From Akkermansia muciniphila (lineage in GTDB: Bacteria > Verrucomicrobiota > Verrucomicrobiia > Limisphaerales > UBA9464), in the NCBI GenBank assembly GCA_945898055.1, contig CAMDGV010000001.1, forward strand, positions 82,304 to 146,303: DNA of 64,000 nucleotides, given 5' to 3'. The translations under genes were made by a program, and so were the position numbers. Below, piece after piece: positions 27,735 through 35,740 of this stretch. Under the pieces are notes generated by a model, which did not search any database, was not told where the DNA came from, and saw only the letters and a program-made list of their open reading frames with translations. Each line of letters begins with the position of its first letter. The first letter of the stretch is position 1.

Positions 27735-28010
27735 ACGACCTCGGTGAAACGACCTGAGTCAACGGCACAAAATTTGAATCGCGCTTCGGAGTGTTTCTAA
27801 CTTATGGGGTTTCATTCGTATTTTTTGGGCAGGCAGGCGCAGCGTGATCCAGCGTAAATACCCCAAACTCGCTCTCTTGTTTCAGCCGAGATTCACCTTA
27901 AAACAGACTGATTAACCGCTGTTCAGTTGAGGTGAAAGTGGCTATTTTTTTTGATCCCCGAACTTAAACTCAAACTGCTGAGAAAGTGTGGAGGTGCCTT
28001 TTTTACTTTT
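27735..28010. other. Intergenic region with a hairpin
   Basis: About 275 bp without a convincing gene. An imperfect inverted repeat lies at 27892-27936: TTCACCT (27892-27898) with AGGTGAA (27930-27936), and AACAG/CTGTT inside. A run of eight T residues follows a few bases after it (27945-27952). It may terminate the preceding transcript. Confidence 0.4.
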
Positions 28011-29270
28011 GTGAAAATCAGACTTACCCACCCCAATTGTTCGATCCTAATTCTCCTAGTATGGACTCTCCCGACGATGGCGGCTTCAGCAGGGATTGGA
28101 GTCCGACGGGTGGCGGCATTGACCACTGTGTACCGACACAATTCCCATGCCGATGTCATCCTCAGTCGGTTGTTGTTGACCGATATGCTTGATGGAACGG
28201 GAAAAGAATCGCCGCTTAAGCTAGTGTCCCTCTATACGGACCAGCGTCCAGCCAATGACATCAGTCGACTCTTGGCGGCTTCACATCGCTTTCCTATTTA
28301 CACGAATATTGCCGACACACTGACTTTGGGGACAGGGACACTGGCCGTCGACGGAGTACTTTTGGTCGCCGAGCACGGTGATTATCCGAAATCTGACTCG
28401 GGCAATACACGTTATCCGAAGCGGCGCTTTTGGGATGAAACACTGCGTGTTTTTAAAGCCAGCGGACGAGTGGTACCCGTGTTTATTGATAAGCACCTCG
28501 CCGATAACTGGGAAGATGCAAAGCACATTTATGATACGGCCCGTGAAATGAACATCCCCTTAATGGCAGGGTCCTCCGTCCCGGGTTCATGGAGACATCC
28601 TGCTGCCGATGTGGAACGAGGGGCGGTCTTGGACGAAATCGTTGTCTTGAGTTTTGGATCAACCGATCATTATGGGTTTCATGCCTTGGAATGTCTTCAG
28701 GCAACCGTGGAACAACGGCACGGCGGTGAAACTGGAGTCCGAGCAGTCCACTGTTTAACTGGATCGGCGGTTTGGACAGCACGGCTGAAAAAGCAGTTTG
28801 ATCCTGAACTCTTTGAGGCGGCTTTAGATCGTTTACCCATTCGCCCGGAGAGTGGGCGAGGGTTGGCACGGAAAGTTCCCAATCCAATACTTTGGCAAAT
28901 CGAGTATCTTGACGGCCTTCGAGCCACAGTTTTGGAGTTAAATGGAGCTGTGGGAGGATGGACCGCCGCTTGGAAATATCGAGACGGGCGCCGAATTGAA
29001 TCGACTCAGTTTTGGACACAAGAAGCGAGGCCCGCCGCTCATTTTACACTTTTGCTCAATGGAATTGAACGGATGATGCTCACTGGCAAGCCTTCTTGGA
29101 CTGCGGACCGGACTCTTTTATCGAGCGGTTTGTTGGATTCATTGCTGCTTTCGCGTGCAAGAGGTGAATTAAGACTACTGACGCCGCACCTGCAACTGAG
29201 CTACCAACCCGATTGGCGTTGGGAGCAACCGCCGCTCCCACCGCCCAGTCGCCCATGGAGTGAACAATAA
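28011..29270 (+). CDS. Conserved secreted Gfo/Idh-like hypothetical protein
   Basis: A 419-residue protein of a family I have met in Planctomycetes and Verrucomicrobia but cannot name. A signal-peptide-like N-terminus (MKIRLTHPNCSILILLVWTL) is followed by an oxidoreductase-like Rossmann segment: VAALTTVYRHNSHADVILSR, then TLGTGTLAVDGVLLVAEHGDYP and RVVPVFIDKHLADNWEDAKHIYD. I chose the GTG at 28011, which gives the best signal peptide; a TTG at 27951 adds 20 residues. No catalytic residue can be assigned. Confidence 0.62.
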   Translation: MKIRLTHPNCSILILLVWTLPTMAASAGIGVRRVAALTTVYRHNSHADVILSRLLLTDMLDGTGKESPLKLVSLYTDQRPANDISRLLAASHRFPIYTNIADTLTLGTGTLAVDGVLLVAEHGDYPKSDSGNTRYPKRRFWDETLRVFKASGRVVPVFIDKHLADNWEDAKHIYDTAREMNIPLMAGSSVPGSWRHPAADVERGAVLDEIVVLSFGSTDHYGFHALECLQATVEQRHGGETGVRAVHCLTGSAVWTARLKKQFDPELFEAALDRLPIRPESGRGLARKVPNPILWQIEYLDGLRATVLELNGAVGGWTAAWKYRDGRRIESTQFWTQEARPAAHFTLLLNGIERMMLTGKPSWTADRTLLSSGLLDSLLLSRARGELRLLTPHLQLSYQPDWRWEQPPLPPPSRPWSEQ

Positions 29271-29327
29271 GCTCAGCCTAATTCGCCGCTTGCCGTAACG
29301 GCCCTCGAATCGTTATTTCAATCTCCG

Positions 29328-30065
29328 ATGTCTAAACCTGCGCGTACTTCCATGCCTACTTTCTGGAGTCTACCCGAAATTCCGCGCGTTCTGCCCTTCA
29401 CTGTTTTTCTCATTCTAACCAGCTTTCAGGGCAAGTATTTTGCTGGCTCCGAATACTGGATTTATGGACTAAAAACAATCGTTGCCACTGGCTTAATTTG
29501 GCACTTTAAGTCCCGTCTCTCCGAGCTAAAATGGGCGATCAGTGTTCCTGCGGTGGTTACCGGAATCCTTATCGCACTGCTTTGGTTGGGACTCGATAGT
29601 CGCATCCCCTCTCTCGGTCAGATTTACGATTTCTTGAACCAACAAATCACCGGAACTTTACCCGTACCAGAAAAACCGGAAGCCCCCTGGAATCCACTCG
29701 TCTTTTTTAAGGATACACCTTCTCTTGCTTGGACATTTTTGGCTCTTAGAGTCCTCGGGCGTTCCCTGATTGTCCCGGTCGTCGAAGAAGTTTTTTACCG
29801 CTCCTTTTTCTACCGCTACATCGTCAATCCGGATTTCTCATCGGTCGCTCATCGTGTCTGGCACTTAAGGGCTTTCATCCTGACCTCCCTAGCTTTCGGT
29901 TTGTCACATCCTGGCCAATGGATCCCCGCGATTCTCTGCGGAACCGCTTATCAGGCGCTGGTGATCCGTCAGGATCGAATGGGTGACGCTATGGTTGCTC
30001 ACGGCGTCACCAACGCCGTGATCAGTGCCTATGCCATCTACACCGGACAGTGGCAATTCACCTGA
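29328..30065 (+). CDS. CAAX protease-related (CPBP-type) membrane endopeptidase
   Basis: A 245-residue multi-pass protein of the CPBP/CAAX intramembrane glutamic protease superfamily. The catalytic motifs are EEVFYRSFFYR (near 155), FGLSHPGQW (near 195) and HGVTN (near 225), giving Glu-Glu, His and His-Asn. The overall pattern resembles the CAAX prenyl protease-related family associated with exosortase systems (TIGR03008). I see no exosortase or PEP-CTERM protein in the window. Start ATG at 29328; the next gene begins 34 bp after its stop. Confidence 0.82.
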   Translation: MSKPARTSMPTFWSLPEIPRVLPFTVFLILTSFQGKYFAGSEYWIYGLKTIVATGLIWHFKSRLSELKWAISVPAVVTGILIALLWLGLDSRIPSLGQIYDFLNQQITGTLPVPEKPEAPWNPLVFFKDTPSLAWTFLALRVLGRSLIVPVVEEVFYRSFFYRYIVNPDFSSVAHRVWHLRAFILTSLAFGLSHPGQWIPAILCGTAYQALVIRQDRMGDAMVAHGVTNAVISAYAIYTGQWQFT

Positions 30066-30099
30066 TCCACCAGCCGCACTTGTGATTCCAATCCCAATC

Positions 30100-31683
30100 A
30101 TGCAAACCCGCACTCCTTGCGTGATTTTTGAAGATGATCAACTTCTCGTAGTACATAAACCGCCCGGTTGGAATACCCACGCTCCGTCGCCTTACGCCGG
30201 CGAAGGTCTCTACGAATGGCTGAAGCATCGCGAACCAAGGTGGTCTAGCCTCTCTATTCTTCACCGACTCGATAAGGAAACCTCTGGCTTGATAGTCTTT
30301 GGTAAATCACCCGAGGCTAATCGCTCACTCACTCAACAATTTGAACGTCGAGCGGTGGATAAAACTTATCGCCTTCTGACCGATCGTCCGATCGCGAAAG
30401 AACGCTTTGTCGTCGTATCGTCCATCGTTCGCAATGGCGATCATTACCTGGCCCGCCCGACCAACGGTGCGGTCGATCTAGCTGAAACTGAATTTCAGGT
30501 TCTCTCTCGCCAAGGTCCAATCACCGAACTAGAAGCTCGCCCAAAGACCGGGCGCACTCATCAAATCCGGGTCCATGCTGCGCACCAAGGAATTCCAATT
30601 CTAGGGGACTCCCTCTACGGTGGAACCTCTCATTCACGACTTCATTTGGCAGCTATTACCTTGCGCTTCCAACATCCGGAATCTGCCAAGACTGTCGCAT
30701 TTTCGGTCCCAAACGGATTCGATATTTCACCCTTTACCCTGCTGCGACGTGCGGTCATTAACTCCGAGGACACGGATGCCTTTCGACTCCAAAATGGGGA
30801 AGGGAATACCGGGGCGGCTGGTTGTTATCGGGATGCCTTAGGCCCTTATCAATTAGTCCAATCAGAGGTCCCGCCGACGCTGTCGCTTGATCCCGACTTT
30901 CCTCCGGCTCAAGGGGTCTTTTATAAGCGGCTCAATCGTCATTTACGCAGCGCCACGACCGACACCGTAAACCCCAGCCTCCTCGCAGGAGTTGCAGCGC
31001 CCGATCGGTTTACAGTCCGTGAAAACGGGGTGGCTTACGAACTCAGCTTTAACGAAGGCTACAGCGTAGGCCTGTTTCTCGATCAACGGGATAATCGCCG
31101 ACGTCTCTTGACTCACCATATCGGCGCAGATTTTCCACTCTTTCCTAGCGGCATCCAAGGGCGCGAAGTCCTAAACTGTTTTTCTTACACCTGTGCTTTC
31201 AGCGTTTGTGCAGCGCTCGGCGGAGCACGCACCACTAGCCTTGATCTTTCAAAAAAATATCTAGAATGGGGCCGTCGCAATTTCAAACTCAATTCGCTCG
31301 ATCCAACAGGCCACGATTTCATCTTTGGCGATGTTTTCGACTGGTTACGGCGGTTCGAAAAAAAAGGCAGGGCTTTCGATGTTGTCCTCTTAGATCCCCC
31401 CACTTTTTCACGTTCAAAAGAGCATGGCGATTTTCGAGCTGAAGGGGATTATCGAAGCCTGATCACTTCCTCTTTGGGCGTCCTGAAGCCTGGCGGAATT
31501 CTCTTTGCTTCCACTAATGCGGCCCGCCTTGAGCCTGAGCGGTTCCTTGAGGATATCCGTGAGGCTGTCAAGGACTCGGGGCGGCGGATTCAGTCCCAGC
31601 TTTATGTACCTCAGCCACCCGATTTCCCAATCAGTCGGGCCGAACCTGCCTATCTGAAAACAGTGTGGCTCCGAGTTTTATAA
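30100..31683 (+). CDS. Fusion of RluA-type pseudouridine synthase and SAM methyltransferase
   Basis: A 527-residue protein. Residues about 1-220 are an RluA-family pseudouridine synthase with the catalytic HRLDKETSGLIVFGKS motif (Asp) and the later ARPKTGRTHQIRVHAAHQGIPI. Residues about 240-527 are a class I methyltransferase of the RlmI/RlmL type, with LNCFSYTCAFSVCAALGGA (SAM loop), VVLLDPPTFSRSK (the Asp-Pro-Pro-Thr catalytic motif) and a C-terminal PEYLKTV-like end. Both targets are probably rRNA, so a single polypeptide could make two modifications. I used ATG 30100; a frame starting at 30025 overlaps the preceding gene. Confidence 0.85.
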   Translation: MQTRTPCVIFEDDQLLVVHKPPGWNTHAPSPYAGEGLYEWLKHREPRWSSLSILHRLDKETSGLIVFGKSPEANRSLTQQFERRAVDKTYRLLTDRPIAKERFVVVSSIVRNGDHYLARPTNGAVDLAETEFQVLSRQGPITELEARPKTGRTHQIRVHAAHQGIPILGDSLYGGTSHSRLHLAAITLRFQHPESAKTVAFSVPNGFDISPFTLLRRAVINSEDTDAFRLQNGEGNTGAAGCYRDALGPYQLVQSEVPPTLSLDPDFPPAQGVFYKRLNRHLRSATTDTVNPSLLAGVAAPDRFTVRENGVAYELSFNEGYSVGLFLDQRDNRRRLLTHHIGADFPLFPSGIQGREVLNCFSYTCAFSVCAALGGARTTSLDLSKKYLEWGRRNFKLNSLDPTGHDFIFGDVFDWLRRFEKKGRAFDVVLLDPPTFSRSKEHGDFRAEGDYRSLITSSLGVLKPGGILFASTNAARLEPERFLEDIREAVKDSGRRIQSQLYVPQPPDFPISRAEPAYLKTVWLRVL

Positions 31684-31728
31684 TTATTGATAGGAAATCG
31701 TTTTTTTGAGGTGGATCGGAAAAGATTT

Positions 31729-32115
31729 TCAATTCTCAAAGAAGTCAAAATCACTTCTACCTCTGGGAGGAATATCAAGAATGGACCGGAAGGTTAAGGA
31801 ATCCAAGTCTGGGGGTAGTCGAAGTGCCCAACCGGATGGGGTCACACTTTCCGGTCCGTCGGCAGAACTCGCCGAGGCTGACGGCATGCAGAGCACGGGA
31901 ACAAAGGCCGGACTGTTTTGGGAGGCGATGGACTGGGTGGGCTGCGGTGACTGGGTTGGATGAGTGATCCGTAGCCAACGACCCATCGAGAGACGATGAA
32001 CACCCAATCTCCCAGCAAACTCAGTCTTCGAGAGTCCCGAGTTTTTAAATTCAGCGATCCGCAGTTGGATTTCAGCAAGACCACAACGCTTCTTAGACGA
32101 TACCATTGAGTTCAT
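31729..32115 (-). mobile_element. IS66-family accessory protein TnpA remnant
   Basis: A 128-residue frame resembling IS66 TnpA. The N-terminal helix-turn-helix reads LRIAEFKNSGLSKTEFAGRL and VHRLSMGRWLRI; the C-terminal strand reads PSGWALRLPPDLDSL. It ends RSDFDFFEN, unlike the usual TnpA end. No TnpB or transposase TnpC follows (left of it is the fusion gene), so the element is incomplete. A GTAAGCG-type IS66 outer end lies 60 bp upstream (see that entry). Confidence 0.62.
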
Positions 32116-32334
32116 CCGCGCAGTCTATCCCCAAGCAGGACGAATTGGGAACCCTGGGCTTGGGCGTACGCTTACATTTATTCACCCTGAGCCACGAGTT
32201 TGTCCACCTACTCTTTCATTTGGGCCGCGCCGCGCACGGCGGCAAAAGGTCGGATGCTTCTGCGCCGACCGACACCGTCGCGATCCTCCTCTTTTCCAGT
32301 GCCGCCTTTCACCTTAAGGCCCGTGATAAGTGGA
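32116..32334. other. GC-rich region beyond the IS66 relic
   Basis: About 220 bp between the IS66 TnpA start and the receiver fragment. It is more GC-rich than its flanks around 32208-32300, and open frames exist on both strands but none has a recognisable domain. The IS66 outer end falls inside it. Confidence 0.4.
32161..32175 (-). repeat. Candidate IS66 outer inverted-repeat end
   Basis: On the minus strand the sequence GTAAGCGTACGCCCA begins at 32175 and reads towards the TnpA gene, whose ATG lies about 60 bp further on. IS66 elements typically start with GTAAGCG. The matching right end is not visible near 31684-31730, consistent with a truncated element. Confidence 0.5.
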
Positions 32335-32472
32335 TCAGCGGGTCCCCGCGCCAGCGCGCCCGTCGGCCGTAGTGAGAGCGTGGAAACCATTGAGCGTCAT
32401 TAGATCCACCAAGGTTTCGCGGCCAGCCGCGTTGTCCTCAATGATCAGAAGGGTGGTCTGACGGGGCGGTTT
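32335..32472 (-). pseudogene. Truncated response-regulator receiver domain fragment
   Basis: A 45-residue frame directly after the stop of the 1065-residue kinase, in the frame +2 relative to it. It reads through TTLLIIEDNAAGRETLVDLM and LNGFHALTTADG, the first beta strand, acidic pocket (Glu-Asp) and second strand of a receiver domain, then stops at 32335-32337 before the phosphoacceptor Asp. The preceding kinase ends in TFTVVLPRV, the normal end of an ATPase domain that is often joined to a receiver. No start codon is obvious, so it looks like a broken former hybrid kinase or lost partner regulator. Confidence 0.68.
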
Positions 32473-35400
32473 CAGCGTTGGGTCACCCGCGGAAGCACCA
32501 CGGTGAAAGTTGTACCGCCAGCGGTGCGGCTGCTCACCTCTATCGTGCCTTGCAGTAAACCAACCATCCGCTGCGCAATATTCAGACCCAAACCGGTGCC
32601 GGCGATCTGCCCGATGTTGGAACCTCGTTCAAAGGGCTCAAAGATGCGGGCCTGATCAGCGAGGGGGATGCCGATGCCTTGGTCATCAAGCTCCACGATA
32701 GCCGCCTCGACCGTGAAACGGAGGCGCAGGGTGATCACGGTGCCGGCGGGTGAGTAACGCACGGCGTTGCTCAAAAGATTGGAGAAAATATGCTGCAGCA
32801 AATTCGGATCACTCAGAAGTGTAGGATCCGCCGTCGTGGAGGCTAGGTGGAATGTATGCTGCTCACGATCGACCAATTTACTTTCGTCCAGAATGGCCTG
32901 CAGCCTCTCCTCCAAATTCACCGCGCACCATTGAAGCTTGAGCCGGCCAGCATCGGCTTGATTTAACACTAAGATATCATCCAGCATCCGGTTCATTTGC
33001 TGCAAGGAGGCCGTGATACGCCCCAATAGGGCCTGCCGCTTGACTTGATCAAGCCGGTCGAGATGGTACGTGAGAATCTCCACCGATCCCAGGGCCGCCG
33101 CCATCGGCGTGCGAAATTCATGGGAGGTCACAGAAATAAACTGGGTCTTCATCTGTGAAATGTTCTTTTCCTGTTCCAGCATGGACGCCATCTGGATGGA
33201 GGCTGTCCGATTGGCAGAGACGTCGCGGACCACACAGATCGCCTGAGGGCCCTGAGGTGATTGGATGGGCCTCAAGGAAACTTCAGCCGGAAATTCGCTT
33301 CCATTCTTGCGGCGAACCTTAAAATCCACAGCACCTTCCGTCATCGGATGTTGGAGGAGCGACTGCGGGTACGACGATTGCAAGACCGCAGGGTCCTTCG
33401 CCTTTAGAAAAGGAATGAGCAACTCGATCGGCTGGTCGAGGAGTTCGTTGGCGGCGTAACCGAAGAGCAATGCAGTGGCGGGATTAACCAGTTCGATGTT
33501 ACCCGAGGGGGCCACGACGATAATAGCATCAGGCGAAGCATCCACCAACGAGCGGTAACGATTTTCGCTCAATTGAAATTGCGTCTGACGATCCTGAGCG
33601 AGTTGCTGCAAATCAGAGGTTGCCCGTTGCTGAGTTTCTTCAGCCGCTTTTTGCTGCGTCAGGTCGCGGACCGTGGCCAAAATAAATGAAGCTCCGCGAC
33701 CATTTATGGAGTTAAGCGTGAATAGGGCTATAAAATTACTGCCATTCGTCCGCTGAAAAAGCCATTCATTAGATTGATAATTCTGAGTGAGCATCTGCGT
33801 AAATATCCGCTTCCTTTTTACCCTTGAAAGTTCCCCATTGGGTTGGAATGCCGGCGATATTTCTCCAGGCCCTAGGGCTAGAAATTCGGCTTCACTTGAT
33901 ATGCCAAACAGGGCGAGGGCGGCAGGGTTACACGATGTAAAACGCCCCGTGTGTGGATCAATCGTTCCCACCGGCCCCGCGGAATGTTCAAAAATTGCGC
34001 GATAGCGCGCTTCGCTCATCTTCAACTCTTCCGCAATTCTGCCTAATTCTTCAGCTTGCGTCTCGAGGTGCTTCTTAGTTGCCAGTTCCCGCGCAGCCTC
34101 AGCCCTTTCCTGCGTCAGGTCACGAGTGGTAGCCACAATCACCCAGACTCCATCAACTATAATTCGAATCTGCGTGATCCGTGCCGGAAAAACACTGCCA
34201 TCGGCTCTTTTATGAAACCACTCGATGCTACTGTACGGAGCCTCATTCATCTGCCGATGGAGTTCACGCACTGCTTCTACCGAAGACCTTCCATCCGGCT
34301 GGAACTCGGGCGACAAATCTTCAATCGACAGGCGAATGAAGGGCGGTAAACCGGGCAGCCCAAACATTTTAAGCAGAGCTGCGTTTGCCGTTTGATAGAG
34401 GAATGTTGCCGGATCGATCGTTCCGATCGCATCAACACTATGTTCAAAAAGAGCGCGGTAATAAGCTTCCCTCTTTTCGAGGCGTTTCCCCGCTGCGACC
34501 AACTGGTCTTGATGCACTTGGCGCTGGCGGGTAACTTCGCGCTCATCCGTGAGATCGTGCAGGGTACAAAGCAGGAAAAATCGTTCTCCGGTTTGTAAGC
34601 GGTCGAGCGAGGTAAGCCCCAAAAAGCCAGTGCCATCGCCTCTAGTCCAAAGCCATTCAAACGTCTCCGAGCCTTTCTCTAAAGCCTCGGTAATTTTCTG
34701 AATGAAGAGCTCAGAAGATCTTCGATCATCCGTTTGCTGTTTGGGCGGCAAAATGCCCGGGATTTCCTTGCAAAATTCAGCTTCCGTGGAAATGCCGAAC
34801 AACACGAGCGCCGCCGCGTTGCAGGTGGTAAATCTCTTAGTGTCCGGATCAATGGTCGCGATCGCATCCCGACTGCCCTGATAAATAAGCTTTAAATATT
34901 CAGCCTGTTCTATCCGCGCCTGACTTTGTGCTTGGATCTGGCGGGTCTGCTGCTCGACCGCTTGTCGGAGACTTATCTCCAGTTTAAGTCCAAATCTCTT
35001 AAATCCTTTGTACCAATAACTCATCACAAAAATAGACACCACAAGGAGCCCAGACCTGATTAAGGTGGTCCTTTTGATTTGTGAATTCTGTTGCTCACGA
35101 AGAGTGTCGAGATACGTTTCGTAAGTCGCCAGCAGAGAGTGGATTTTTAAAAGGACGACCTCCGAATTCAAGGTAGGCTTCCGCCCAGCCCAGAGCTGTT
35201 CCACAAGCTCGTAATCTTGTGCTAGAACTGCCGCCATCTCGACTGCGAATTTCCCCCGGATATTGAGGTCTTCTTCACGATTGATTAGGAGGAAAGCACT
35301 GCGGCCGGCCGACCTGATCCGCAGGAGCGGAGCGGCCATAGTCTCAAGCTTATCGAGCACTGCCTTTTTTCTGGATGGGTTGAGAGGAAGCTGGAAGAGG

Positions 35401-35669
35401 TAAGCTTCCTCTGCTTGCTTGATCTCCAATTGAAGGGTCTCAGCGGTATGTTTTAGCTGCAGGACTGCCCTCGCCTCAGCGTCCAGATTCTGACCGATGC
35501 TCGGATAAATAAATATGGCAATCGTGAATAGAGCAAATAAACAAAAAAAAACCAAAATAACGTACACCCATTTGGCCCAACCCATGTGGAAATTGTGAAA
35601 TGACTTGAACTGCGGCGATTGGTTGGGGTTAGTCGACGACCAATCAGTGGCGGGCAAAGCAGGCGTCAT
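32472..35669 (-). CDS. Multi-PAS sensor histidine kinase with CHASE3-like sensor
   Basis: A 1065-residue membrane-bound kinase. Order: membrane helix (about 30-58), periplasmic CHASE3-like helical region (about 60-205), second membrane helix (about 208-225), four PAS domains (about 265-370, 405-515, 560-670, 700-810, each opening with a DAI- or GTIDP-type motif), HisKA with TSHEFRTPMAA (His near 850) and an ATPase with DDQGIGIP and GTGLGLNIA. The cognate receiver is missing: only a broken fragment follows. It is downstream of a second kinase gene with a 71-bp gap and shares its upstream element. Confidence 0.9.
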   Translation of the reverse strand: MTPALPATDWSSTNPNQSPQFKSFHNFHMGWAKWVYVILVFFCLFALFTIAIFIYPSIGQNLDAEARAVLQLKHTAETLQLEIKQAEEAYLFQLPLNPSRKKAVLDKLETMAAPLLRIRSAGRSAFLLINREEDLNIRGKFAVEMAAVLAQDYELVEQLWAGRKPTLNSEVVLLKIHSLLATYETYLDTLREQQNSQIKRTTLIRSGLLVVSIFVMSYWYKGFKRFGLKLEISLRQAVEQQTRQIQAQSQARIEQAEYLKLIYQGSRDAIATIDPDTKRFTTCNAAALVLFGISTEAEFCKEIPGILPPKQQTDDRRSSELFIQKITEALEKGSETFEWLWTRGDGTGFLGLTSLDRLQTGERFFLLCTLHDLTDEREVTRQRQVHQDQLVAAGKRLEKREAYYRALFEHSVDAIGTIDPATFLYQTANAALLKMFGLPGLPPFIRLSIEDLSPEFQPDGRSSVEAVRELHRQMNEAPYSSIEWFHKRADGSVFPARITQIRIIVDGVWVIVATTRDLTQERAEAARELATKKHLETQAEELGRIAEELKMSEARYRAIFEHSAGPVGTIDPHTGRFTSCNPAALALFGISSEAEFLALGPGEISPAFQPNGELSRVKRKRIFTQMLTQNYQSNEWLFQRTNGSNFIALFTLNSINGRGASFILATVRDLTQQKAAEETQQRATSDLQQLAQDRQTQFQLSENRYRSLVDASPDAIIVVAPSGNIELVNPATALLFGYAANELLDQPIELLIPFLKAKDPAVLQSSYPQSLLQHPMTEGAVDFKVRRKNGSEFPAEVSLRPIQSPQGPQAICVVRDVSANRTASIQMASMLEQEKNISQMKTQFISVTSHEFRTPMAAALGSVEILTYHLDRLDQVKRQALLGRITASLQQMNRMLDDILVLNQADAGRLKLQWCAVNLEERLQAILDESKLVDREQHTFHLASTTADPTLLSDPNLLQHIFSNLLSNAVRYSPAGTVITLRLRFTVEAAIVELDDQGIGIPLADQARIFEPFERGSNIGQIAGTGLGLNIAQRMVGLLQGTIEVSSRTAGGTTFTVVLPRVTQR

Positions 35670-35690
35670 AGCAAGGTAGCGATCGAATTC

Positions 35691-35705
35691 AAGCGGCTAG
35701 TGCAA
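35691..35705 (-). promoter_or_regulatory. 15-bp element upstream of the 1065-aa kinase gene
   Basis: AAGCGGCTAGTGCAA on the plus strand, 21 bp before the kinase start codon. A near-identical copy (one base different) lies 23 bp before the start of the neighbouring kinase gene. The conserved spacing suggests an operator, a promoter part or a duplicated leader. Confidence 0.5.
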
Positions 35706-35740
35706 GGGCGTGGCGTGGCTGGATGATTAAACCTGGATGT

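Noticed and set aside
32106-32403. Plus-strand frames of 88 and 67 residues
   Set aside because: They overlap the IS66 end and the receiver remnant and have no recognisable content. Probably chance frames in GC-rich DNA.
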